Positions 37,700-48,400 of a DNA stretch of 64,000 bases are shown here, in pieces; the first letter of the stretch is position 1, and every line of letters starts with the position of its first letter. The stretch is from Siphonodentalium dalli (lineage: Eukaryota; Mollusca; Scaphopoda; Gadilida; Siphonodentaliidae). The position numbers and the translations under genes are program-made. The stretch spans positions 133,121,129 to 133,185,128 of the forward strand of contig CP136064.1 of NCBI GenBank assembly GCA_032622095.1, given 5' to 3'. Below the pieces are notes generated by a model, which searched no databases, was not told where the DNA came from, and was given only the letters and a program-made list of their open reading frames with translations.

Positions 37700-39400
37700 A
37701 AAAAATGTCAACAGGATACAGTGTGGATGCCAAGATCGTAGTCAGGGAGTTACTCTGTGATCATATGTGAGGTGAATAGGTATACAGGGAGTTATTGTAT
37801 GTCATGACTGATGTGAGTAGGTATACAATGAGTGACTATATGGTTATGAGTGGGTTGTCCATGTTAAGATGCATCTAGGTATACAGGGAGAGGTCATGGT
37901 CAGGTGTGAGGTGAATCGGTATGCATGGAGTGACTGTATGGTGTATGATTGTGTATATCCAGTACGGGTGCACCCGGTGTGCCTGTATGGTCATTGATGT
38001 GGTGTATGGATATAGCTACATGGTCATCTATGTGTTGATTATGTATATATGGAGTGACTGTAAGGTCATGGGTGGGATGTACATGTGTTGTCTGTGTGAT
38101 CATGGATGGGGTGTGTGGATAAATAGGTAGTGATTTTATGGTTACGGGTAATGTGTATGGGTATACATGGAATGACTGTACGGTCATGATCAAATATGAA
38201 TACCTGGAGTAAGCTGGGTGGACATTATCGAGCGTGTGGGTACATAGGGAGTGTCCTTGTGGTAACGGGTGGAATGTATATTTATATATCTCGTGGTGGG
38301 TGTATAGGACTTAGCTGTATTAACATGGATGGCGTGTATGATTATACAGTGAATTGCTGAATTGTCATGTGTGAGGTGTATATGCAAGTATGGATTGTTT
38401 GAGTGGTCGTATGTGCGGGTTTTTTTGTATATCTGGAAGGGCTGAATGGCCATTAGGGAGGGTTACATGTATACATGGAGTGAATCTATGGTCTAGGATG
38501 GGCTGCATATGTATATCGAGTGGTTATATGACTATGTGTGTCGAATAGGTATACAGGTAGTGACTGTATGGTTAATGGTGAGATGAGTACATGTAGGTAT
38601 ACAAGTAGTGACTGTATGATCATAACTGTATTGAACATCTATACAGGGGTGACAGGCGTATGAGTATACATGTACCTGGTGTTTCTGTTTGGTGACTCGT
38701 GTCGGTATCGTCATGTGTAGGTTATACCAGTACACACGCGTGTTGCTTTATTGTCATGGGCGAGGGATATGTGTATATAGCGAGTGGCTATATGGCCATG
38801 GATGAGGTGCATATGCATACATGGAGTGACTATACTGACATGGCTGGGGTGTATTAGTATATCTTGAGTGGCTATTCGGCTATGGTGTGACACATAGGGA
38901 TACAGGGGTTGACATGGCCAATGTTGAGGTGCATATGAATACAAGGATTGACCATGATCGTGTATGAATGTTTTGAATAGGTACACACGGGGTGACTATA
39001 TGGCCATAGGTCAGGTGAAGGAGTATACCATGTAACATGGGTGAGGGTATGTGTGTGAAGCGAGTGGATATATGGCCATTGGTGATGTGCATATGTATAC
39101 CGGAGTGACATTATGGTCATTGTTGTGGTGTTGATGTATATATTTATTGTCTATTTGACCATGCGTTTGGAGAATAGGTATACAGGGGATGACCTTATGG
39201 CCAATTGTGAGATGAATGGGTATACAATGAGTGACTATATGGTTATGGGTCATGTTTAGGAGTATACCCGGTGTGCCTGCGTTGTGACGCGTGGCTGTAT
39301 GGTCATCCGTGGGCATGTGTCAGGTGTACATGTATACAGTGGGTCACTATATTGTTATGTCTGTGGTGTTTATGTATATATGTAATGACTGTGTGATAAT
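37700..39400 (+). repeat. Degenerate ~58-60-bp minisatellite
   Basis: Repeated phrases such as 'tatacagggagtgactgtat' and 'ggtcatgggtgaggtg' recur every 55-62 bp. The His/Tyr/Thr-rich open frames on the minus strand are produced by the repeat and are not genes. Confidence 0.8.
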
Positions 39401-39485
39401 GGGTGGCTATCGCTTTCCACGATATGACATGACCTCTCTATTGATTAACATATCCTTGAGTTATTGTGGAAAGCGATAGCCACCC
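39401..39485. repeat. Palindromic centre of the 6.1-kb foldback
   Basis: GGGTGGCTATCGCTTTCCAC (39401-39420) pairs perfectly with 39466-39485 around a 45-nt loop. The loop and right stem reappear, diverged, at 58364-58410, so this may be the terminus of the repeat family rather than a random junction. Confidence 0.75.
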
Positions 39486-40445
39486 AAGGTACACATGTAC
39501 AACCCACCACTACCCCAGTCACTCCATATGTACATAAACACCACACAAATGACAACATAGTCCCCCATGTTATACACGTACATGTACTAGTACACCTGAT
39601 CATACAGTCGTATTTGGTTATACCCGTACATACCACAAATGACGATACAGCCACGAGTCATCATGCATGAACACCAGGTATACACCTACAGCCGATCATA
39701 TAGTCACTCTATGTATACATATTCACTACATTCACGATCATACAGTCACTCATTGTATACATATTCACATCACCATGGACCATACAGCCACTACATGTAT
39801 ACATATTCGCCATATCCATGACCATGGAGGGGCCTCGGTGGCTCAATCGGTTAGGGGTACAACTCCAAGCCGTTTCGCCTTCCAGCGCTGGCGATAAGGG
39901 TTCAAATCCACATGTTTCCATCGTGGACTTTGTAACTCGAAATCGTTATCTGGGAAAGTTGCCAGTTACTTGCCGATGGCCGGTGGTTTGCCGCACATGG
40001 TCGACGAGTTTATCAGCCATTGAAATCACTGTTAGATTAGCCGTAAATTAATATAAGTGTGCGGATTTCCTCCACCATTAAAACTGGCAATGTCGTGATA
40101 TGGCCTTAGTGGCTAAAGCGACATAAAACCCCAATCAATCAACCATGACCATGGAGTCAATCCAGGTATACATATGCACATCACCAATGGTGAGCCCTTC
40201 CAGATATACCAATATCCGCACATACGACCACTCATAAGTTCCATACTTGCCATATGCATACACGCCATCCATGATAATAAATCTACACCCCATACACCAC
40301 CAATGATAACACATCCACAGCATATATAAATATACGTCCCACCGTTACCAACAGGACACTCCCTATATACCCACACATCATTCATGACCATACAATAACT
40401 CCATGTATACCTATTATCCCCATCTATGATCATAGAGTAACTCCC
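39486..40445 (-). repeat. Reversed minisatellite in the right arm
   Basis: Same ~58-60-bp repeat as 37700-39400 in reverse orientation ('catacagtcactccatgtat' type). It is shorter than the left-arm array and interrupted by a SINE. Confidence 0.75.
39830..40142 (+). mobile_element. tRNA-derived SINE with intact target duplication
   Basis: The head is tRNA-like: box A 'gtggctcaatcggttagg' (from about 39837) and box B 'ggttcaaatcc' (about 39899-39909). A ~170-bp body follows, and the 3' end reads 'agcgacataaaaccccaatc' plus aatcaatcaa. It is flanked by the 14-bp direct repeat ccatgaccatggag (39816-39829, 40143-40156), which is itself minisatellite sequence. Tails of this kind are common in molluscan SINEs. 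The tRNA-like head is degenerate and should not be called a tRNA gene. Confidence 0.85.
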
Positions 40446-42020
40446 TGGCTGCCATATTGGCTTCCATCCTGTATCCAGTTGATAAATTTGTATCATAATG
40501 GGCCATAATATACCCACATATCATGGTTCATCTCAGTTCCGTCTCAAAGTTCTGCCCATTTCCTTTCAATAATATGGTTCTCCGCAAAATTCCATACTGC
40601 AACTTGAAAATGAATTTGTCATGCCCCATACGGAACTGGGACAAACATAATAGAACGTAGTTGTCAATTAATTACATTGTAACTAACACGTACAATAACC
40701 AAGTGAGTCACAATTTGCCACTTTTTTCGGATAACGCAGATAATAATGTTCGGGATATGTTAACTTTTAACTTTTTACAAATTTGGTTGCCATTTTGGAA
40801 GCCATCTTGAGCAATTTAGTCTATAAATACCGTAGTGTGACACATTTAAGATATACCAAAACAATAAACACCTTTCAATCCAAAGATAGTTACATTTTAC
40901 TTGAACAAATGGTCGAACTTTTATGGTTCCAGAGATTTGGAATATTTATAAGTAATGATATGCCTCACTTACATTACAATGTTCTTTTCATTTCTTGTTG
41001 AAATATGATTAGAATCCCAATTGTTATTTTTTGTAAAATTTTGTACTGCATTCTGTAAAATCGAATTTTTGAGGGATCGGAAGGGGTTAGGACCCCAATA
41101 ATTGCATATTCAATTGCTCCAATGATCAGTTAATATACTAAACACAAAATAAAGTTGCATTACTCAACCAGTTCCAAACAGCATGAATTGATCTAGAAGA
41201 TATTTGTGAAAAATGTCATATTTTCAACTTCCGGCAGCCATTTTGGCGGCCATCTTGGATGGTGAGTTTCAATTTTGGCCCAAAAAAGTGTCATTATGTC
41301 TTAGCTTCACGAAAATATATACATTTGTATACATTTTATAGATTTTCCCGTTATAATTTTCATAAAACTGGCTCACTTATAGTTCTAGAAAATGGATCGT
41401 GTTGTGGGGGGGGGGGGGGGGGGGAAACGACATGAATATATATTCCTTAAGTTGATCGTATCGATTTAGGGATGTATTGGTTGTAATAGTGCAACGTTGC
41501 AGGGGTGTACGCACATACACACACGTTGGACGTATGCAATCATGTAAATAAAAGTGATTTTTAACGTTTTGAGGGGTGACCCGATGACCCCCTTCTCATC
41601 TTAAAACCCCAGGAAAAGTTGCTTCTTAAGTTGTGTTTTTATAATTAGTATATATCAAAGTACGTTGAGACCAAAAATCATGGATGTACGCGAAAGTGTA
41701 AAAAAAGTGAAAAATCACGTTTTGGGGTTCAGCATGGGACCCCCTTTCTTATCTGAAAACCCCAGGAAAATCCCTTTCTTAAGTTGTGTTTTCTTAATCA
41801 GTACACTTAGGAGTATCATCAAACCAAAATTCATCGATGTACGCGGAAGTGTAAATAGAAGTGATTTTTGGCACTTTTTGGGGTTCAGCGGCCCCTAAAC
41901 CCCAGGAATGCGCAACTTAAGAAATCGGTTTTTCAGAATGTTCCATTATTGGTACCAACTTTAGGGGGTCAAACCTTTTGTACGCAAAAGTGTAAATAGA
42001 ACATATGCGGGCTCCCCAAC

Positions 42021-42299
42021 TAAAGAGGTAGAAAATTGTGACTCGGTTGGTTATTAACCATGTTACTTAATCTACTGGCTACTAAATGTTTCTTTCTCGT
42101 TGTCCCAGTACCTTCTGAGACACGACAGATTCATTTAAATGAAGTACTCTAGTATGGAATTTTGCCGAAAATGTCTTTTGGGATTCTGGCCATATTTTTT
42201 AACGGAAATGGACAGAAGGCCTAAACGGAACTGAGTGAAACCATACTATGTGGCTACTCTCGGCCATTAGCATCAAAATCAACTTAATGTATGGTGTAT
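42021..42299 (+). repeat. Host family D repeat, segment 3 of 3
   Basis: It resumes after the second foldback with 'aaagaggtagaaaattgtga', matching 37468-37690, and leads into the minisatellite. Confidence 0.6.
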
Positions 42300-43872
42300 G
42301 TCAAAGTGGCCATCAGGGCGTGAATGTGTGTCCATAGATGGGGGTTAATAGTTCTACAGGGAGTTATTGTATCATCATGAATGGTGATGTGTCCATGGTG
42401 ATAGGCATATGTATACAGAGGGTGACTGTATGGTCATGTGTGATGTGAATAGCTACACAAGGATTGTTTGTATGGTTATTGAATTGGTGTATGGGTATAA
42501 TGATAGTAGCTACATTGTCATATATGTGTTGTTTATGTATATATAGAGTGGCTGTATGGTCATGTGTGGGATAAACATGGTACATTGGGTGACTATTGTC
42601 ATGGATGGGTGTATATGTATATATATGTTGGCTGAATAATCATGTGTGGGTGCATGAATAAATAGGGAGTGGTCGTAATTGCTTATGTGTAATGCATATA
42701 GCTGTACACGGAATGACTGTACTGTGTCTGTATGGTCTTGATCTTGTATATGCATACCTGGAGTATAACTGGACGGTCATTGGCGGCATGTGGGTATATA
42801 AGTGCCCTTATGGTCATGGTTGTATATGTGATATATATGCATTTCTGCCTTGGCTGTATACATTGGTGGATGTATATGTATACTGAGAGTAGCTGTATGA
42901 TCATGGATGCGGTGTATGAGTATACATCGAATGGCTGAATTGTGCGAGGTGTATATGCAAATATGGAGTGTACGAATGGTCCTGTTGGGTATTGGTATAT
43001 CCATTGGAGAGGTATATATGTACATGTATACCTGGTTTGACGCTTTAGCATGAGGGGTGTTTATGTATATCTTGGTTGTGTATATAGTCATGAAACTGTA
43101 TACAGGGAGTGACTGTGTGGCCAATGGTGATGTGCTGCGCGTTGTATTGCTGCACCTAGAAGGTCTGTGTATAGTCAATTATGAGGCGTCAATGTATACC
43201 TGAAGTGATTATATACTAGGCATTGATGGGGTGTGTATGTAAGTTGTATATATTTATTGGCTATATGGCCATGGGTGTGGCCAATATGTATACAGAGAGT
43301 GATCCTATGGCCAATGGTGAGGTGAAATGGTAAACAAGGAGTGACTGTATGACCACAAATGTTGTGTATTGGTATACAGCGAGTGGCTGAGTTGTCTTGA
43401 ATGAGTGGTATATTCAATCCTGGAGTGTGTGAATGGCCATGTGTGCGGGGCATTGGTATATATAAAATGGTCGTATGGCCATTGGTGATGTGTATATGTA
43501 TACCGGAGTGACTCTATGGTTATGGTTGCAGCGTATGTGTATATCTTGAGTGGATATATGGCCATGGAGTGTCGAATATATGTACAGGGAGTGATTGTTT
43601 GGCCAATGGTGAGGCGAATATGTATACAAGAAGTGACTGTATAATCACGAATGTGGTGAATATATATATAGGAAGTAACTATATGGTCATGGGTGAAGTG
43701 TAGAAGTATACCTGGTGTACATGAGTGGTGACTCGTGGCTGTATATCCATGTGTGTGGTTTTACGGGTAAACGCATGTGTGGTTGTATGTTCATGGGTGA
43801 GGTGTATGTGTATAAAGCGAGTGGATACATGTACATGGTCATTTGTGTGGTGTCTGTATATATATATATATA
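42300..43872 (+). repeat. ~58-60-bp minisatellite of the host family D copy
   Basis: Same repeat as 37700-39400 in the same orientation, ending in (TA)n at 43857-43872. Non-coding. Confidence 0.8.
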
Positions 43873-44575
43873 CTAGAAGGTGACCCGACTTCGTCCGGGC
43901 TTTGACCTTGAATTGACCATTTTGAAGGTCAAGGTCAGGTGGGGTCAAACACCAACACCCAAAAAATGGTGGAAATCGGCCCAGCGGATACCGGGAAATC
44001 GGCCCAGCGGATACCGAGATACCCTATGCATCAAATTTCGTCCGTAAAAATCCGCCAGTTTAACCCGATTTGATTTCCACTCAAGTATATAAACGCGCCT
44101 CATATACACACGCTCGTTAATTATCAAGTTTCAACGCAAAGATAAATTACCATCGGTGCCCGAGATATCGCCAAGACGTCTGAAACAGTCAAATGCATCG
44201 GCCGGTTAAGCGTGAACGTGATCTAACGGTATGACCTCTAACGACGTCATAGAAGTTACGCATTGTTTTTATCCTGATGGAAGATAGTACCACTTCTTCT
44301 TGATAATTGAGGCAGATAACTAAAACGGATACATACGCATTATATATCGTTGGAAGGGGAAACACGAAAGATTCTCACAGTGTCATTGTTATGACTGGCA
44401 TTTTATTATTCGCGCTGTTTCGAATCGATTTGTAAGTTGACCTCGGATCTGAAAAATTAATATGCCTATGTCACCCCCGGCCGAAAACACCCTCACATAC
44501 CACGTTTCATCGAAATCGGTTCGGCCGTTTATACACACACACACACACACAGATCTTCCAAAATATATAATAGAC
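43873..44575 (-). mobile_element. Helitron-like unit, family 2, minus strand
   Basis: Read on the minus strand it starts TCTATTATATATTTTGGAAG at 44575 and ends with the hairpin CCCGGACGAAGTCGGG, TCACCTT and CTAG (plus 43873-43876), followed by T. It is longer than the other family-2 units, with about 350 bp of unique sequence in the middle and no clear reading frame. Confidence 0.65.
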
Positions 44576-45712
44576 TAGCAGGTTAGCCCGCCACTGGCGG
44601 CAATCGTCAGAAACATGACAATTTTAAAGTTTTAATTAATTTTTTTAATTATTTTTTTTTGTTTTTCAATGAGTTAATTGTGCCTTTTTAATTTTTCGTC
44701 TCATGGCTTTGTTCGAAAAAGCAATTGCAACAGCTTCCGAGACACGTATGCTGCACCTAGGTGTACAATTTCGTCGAAATCAGCGAGTTTTACCCGATTT
44801 GACCTTGAATTGATCAGTAGGCTTCAATATTCGACACGGCAATTGACTGCCGTGGGCCACGGACTGCCGTAACAGTTGATAACATGTTCACATTCGACGG
44901 ATCGGGCACTGCGGTCAGTTAAAAAACATAACGCGCACGCTATAACTCCGGTATCACTAACGTACGCGGCATTGGAAGGGTCAGGTTAACTTCCGCCTGG
45001 ACCCACGTGGCGTGACGTAATTCACAACCACGTGTATTTACCTCGCGACCGCGACACACACAATGGCCCGATAATGGGCACACGTTCCCTGGCATTTCCC
45101 AGAAGATATTCATGGGGAGGTCAAGTGACCAATTTTGAAATTTCCTGGTCGCATTCGTCTGTATGTCTGAGGAATTCTCGGCTAGATATTGTTACCAACA
45201 TGACATATTTAAATTAATCCCGCCGTGTACCCCATCACCAACGGCAACGCGACATGTGCTGCGTTCTAAAAATAGGTCGATTGCAGTGGATTCGTACAGA
45301 TGACGAAATATGAGTGCGACAGATAATATTGTTTGATCGAAAGCATTTGAATTAATACGTCGCAAAACTCGCCTTGATGTTGGCTAATAGATATTTGTCC
45401 CTGCTAGGTGTTTAGTTGGGAATGTCGTCACACAACACGCTCATGTCTGCATACAGTCTTACACGCACACGCCGAGACCCAGGCGTAAGAATGACATTAG
45501 GCATATACGCTCTTTATCAACTACAATGCGATAGGAACGCTCTTTAACTATCAACGCGATTAACCCCCGCCGTGCCTTTGCGGTGATTTGGGAGTGGATA
45601 AAGTGTGCTCAGAGCTTCTCCAAAACGCAACCACGACGATTCCCTGGGATTTTACCTTTAGATATGAAGTTTGGTCCCGATCGGTCAACCCGTTTTCGAT
45701 TCTATGAAGTAC
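44576..45712 (-). mobile_element. Helitron-like unit, family 3, minus strand
   Basis: On the minus strand it runs from 'acttcatagaatcgaaaacg' at 45712 to the hairpin CCGCCAGTGGCGG and CTAG at plus 44576-44579. It is then joined directly to the TC start of the family-2 unit. It matches 23768-24400 over much of its length and is about 500 bp longer. No coding frame recognised. Confidence 0.6.
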
Positions 45713-45716
45713 TTAA

Positions 45717-46298
45717 AGGGGTACTGTACGCCATTTTCATTAAATTTCCGGTGACAACAACGATCTAATATCGATAATATATAGAAACATAAGTAATTTG
45801 AGTCGAAGATGTATTCTGTAAACGCTCAGGTTAATAGGCTATCTTAAAATTTTATAATTTAAAAGTTAATAATTTGATATAAATTGAATTTATGACTGGA
45901 GCCATAAAATGGCGTCAATTAAATTACGAATTACCGTAATCAAAAACAGTAATTGAGGGATACTGGATTTTAAACCGATCGCACACACGATCGCTTAAAA
46001 TATTATGATGATACGGGGAGAACACTCAAGCCACTCACTGACTAGCGATGATACAATAACTTAAATGATTATATGGGACTAGTATGCATATAATAAAACT
46101 TTTATTTGATTCATTTGGTTGAAAACTTTACAAAAATTACTCAACAACGACAATTTGTATTTTTGCATTCCGGTAAATTTGTCATCCGTAACATGACTTC
46201 GTACTCAACATACTTTCAAATAATGGAAAAATTGTTACCTTATTCTCCGACTCGGAGACTATAGAAACCAACAACAACATTTGGCGTACAGTACCCCT
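45717..46298. mobile_element. TTAA-flanked MITE (Kolobok- or piggyBac-like)
   Basis: Perfect inverted ends AGGGGTACTGTACGCCA, with TTAA on both sides (45713-45716, 46299-46302). The element is 582 bp and has no transposase. TTAA duplication is shared by piggyBac and Kolobok; the RRG-type 5' end favours Kolobok. This is inferred from ends only. Confidence 0.7.
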
Positions 46299-46300
46299 TT

Positions 46301-46453
46301 AAGGAATAATCTCGGTTTCCTAATGTAATTACACAGTCTAAAGGCATATGCCGAATCACAAACCTATAAATCGCGAAGCGATTTATAAGAGTTTGTGATT
46401 CGGCATATGCCTTTAGACTGTGTAATTACATTAGGAAACCGAGATTATTCCTT
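46301..46453. mobile_element. Hairpin MITE
   Basis: The left arm 46301-46374 pairs with 46378-46453 around GAA, with one 2-base difference. The arms contain AAGGAATAATCTCGGTTTCC and 'aaaggcatatgccgaatcac'. It abuts and shares bases with the TTAA of the preceding MITE. A TA target duplication is possible. Confidence 0.7.
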
Positions 46454-46827
46454 ATAATTATGCCATCGATTGTTAAATATTGATTTTAAAGACATATTCG
46501 CCCTTAAAATACGATTGAAACAAGGAACTATATGTTCTCAAATAACAGACAAGACTTGAGCCGAAAACAACTCGCTGCATTCCCGTCCGAATAATATCGA
46601 TCGATCTGCAGATCTGTAGATCGAGTGGGTTTTTCCCGAACGTATGTCAAGGACGAAACAAAACATTAATAAACTTTTGATCAAAATTAAACATTATTAG
46701 CAGAATTTTGGAAGAGGAAAATATACAGTTAGTCTCTATGTCAACTGGGAATCATGAACATGCGATCAAAAAGTTTAGTGAGAATTTTCTTACAGGAATC
46801 CTATCTATCGGCAGTGAGCCAAATAGG
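46454..46827. other. Stretch without a recognisable gene
   Basis: AT-rich DNA left of the retrotransposon. Nothing supportable was seen. Confidence 0.4.
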
Positions 46828-47124
46828 TTGCTTTTATGATTTCTTAAAAGCGGTAATGTTCTGGAAAAATGAGAACGCAATCCATCTTTCTGAAGTTCGA
46901 ACATGTGCACGACTCCCGAGGCTTTGCGTATCGGGGCTTTCCATTAGTCAGTTATTTTAGTTCATCATTTCCAATCCAATCAGAATCGGCTATACGTCAT
47001 AGCTCCTCTTTACAACAAAGACGTTGATTGGTCGTTTTGTTGATAGTAGTTACGTTTGACTTCCGTCCTAATTACAGGTAATAATTCATTCGAATTTTGA
47101 GCGACAAAGCGCGCGAATCATTTC
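46828..47124 (+). repeat. Split direct repeat A1
   Basis: 297 bp from TTGCTTTTATGATTTC to GCGAATCATTTC. It is the same as A2 at 53002-53299 apart from one extra T in the T-run of A2. It probably carries the promoter and leader of the element. Confidence 0.9.
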
Positions 47125-47236
47125 ATGCTCTTTAGAAATTTCTCTTTGATATGGCAGCGCCATTTTGACTTTATATAATTGATCATTGAATTTATAAGTC
47201 TCCGACTTTTATTTGAATTTCATTTCAATATTTGAT

Positions 47237-48400
47237 ATGGCTACCTATCGATCAACGAGATCAGCCAAATAACACGACTACCGAGTGTTAGACAGTGTCG
47301 GCTTCAATCGTGAGAATTTAGAGGAAGATTCTGAATCAGACGAGGCTGCTGAAACAAAGCCGAAGCTATACACAGAAAACGAATCTGATGACACCGAAAG
47401 GGTGAACAACCTTAGTCAGCTGGAAAAGTCTATGGTCGACCTACAAAATTATTATGAGCGTCTGGTGACAGAAAGAAAAATTATAAATGCACAGCAAAGA
47501 AACGATGAGCTGAGGCAGAAGGTAGACCGTGAAAAAATGGAAATGCTGCAGCAAAGGGAAGGACTTCCCAGAAGACAGACAGGTAGGGCCTTTACAATCG
47601 ACTCACTCAGAAAGGATGTTAAATCCAAGCAAAAAGCACAAACATTGCTTAATGAATTTGAAGTATTCGATCTCAATGAAAATGACTATTCAGACTCAGA
47701 TACCGGTAGTGTCAGTGATAGAAGTATTCAGAGCTCATCACTAATTCGAAGAAAAAGAGTGTTAAAGTCTGGTTTGGCAGTTGGAGCCAAACCAAAAATC
47801 AAATTCCCTCAAAAATGCCCACACACAATGCTACAGCTTGAATTTGTAACAAGAGACATAGAGTTTACTAAACTAACTTTCAATCAGTTTGTAGCAGGGG
47901 AGCTAGAGATCATCGCATCCGCTACCAGCCAAGTTGAGATTGAGGGCAGATTGAAACTTTTGAAGAAACTCTCATATTATTATGAAATTTACGAGTGGAA
48001 AGCGCTTCTGCAATTATATGCTGCTTGGATTCGAAGAATCGAATATGGGCATAATAATTGGGGTGACAATCCAGCAGAAATTGAAACCGCCTTACTGGCT
48101 GGGTGCACTAGGAGCAAAGCCCCTAGAAGGTTCCCACCAAACCTGAGCACTCAACCAGTTTCTCAAATTTCTGGCACACAAACCAGGAACAATGTCAATG
48201 TGACCAATACTAACTATAAATGGTTCTGCCCAGATTTTCAGCGCCAAAAATGCTTTGAACAATCTCCACATCCCAAGTCTTTTAATGGTACTTTGAAAAC
48301 AGTGCATCATTTTTGTGCAACTTGTTACTCTAAGGACAGGCAGTCCCAACTGCCTCATCCAGAAAGCTATTCTGCCTGTCTCTACTTTAACCAGAAGTGA
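47237..48400 (+). CDS. gag: Gag-like protein of the Ngaro-like element (early stop)
   Basis: The nucleocapsid-like structural protein of the retrotransposon. The first ATG, in fair context (gatATGG), is at 47237, but codon 12 is TAA (47270-47272). The same frame is then open to TGA at 48398-48400. The open part begins at GTG 47285 (371 codons), and its first ATG is at codon 50 of that stretch. Visible parts, counted from GTG: an acidic N-terminus (EEDSESDEAAE), a probable coiled coil at about 45-105 (QLEKSMVDLQNYYERL ... LRQKVDREKMEMLQQ), and a C-terminal Cys/His region with C315-x7-C323-x5-H329 and C344-x2-C347-x10-H358-x6-C365, a likely nucleic-acid-binding zinc element. The early stop probably silences this copy unless translation starts at the internal ATG. 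Confidence 0.8.

Larger units (their letters stand above)
35890..42020. mobile_element. 6.1-kb foldback element with long inverted arms
   Basis: The ends are GTTAGGGAGCCCGCATATG at the left and GTTGGGGAGCCCGCATATG read in reverse at the right, with TA at both sides (35888-35889, 42021-42022). Each arm carries the same ~700-bp outer part including a C/G homopolymer (36517, 41406), a family D copy (36590-37690; 40440-41350 reversed) and a minisatellite (37700-39400; 39486-40445 reversed). 36012-36203 and 41707-41898 translate to identical 63-residue strings in opposite directions, so the arms are very similar. The centre is a 20-bp-stem palindrome. No transposase frame seen. An origin as two inverted copies joined at the centre is possible. 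Confidence 0.75.

Noticed and set aside
39831-39910. tRNA gene
   Set aside because: A and B boxes are present but the cloverleaf is degenerate and the region is the head of a SINE with a target duplication.
37900-40517. His/Tyr/Thr-rich proteins
   Set aside because: Translations of the ~58-60-bp minisatellite in several frames; the same composition appears in the reversed array.
41665-41898. 63-residue string found identically at 36012-36203 reversed
   Set aside because: Mirrored arms of the foldback element, not a conserved protein.
46754-46960. Short frame repeated in similar form near 52862 and 53567
   Set aside because: Lies in the split direct repeats of the Ngaro-like element; non-coding.
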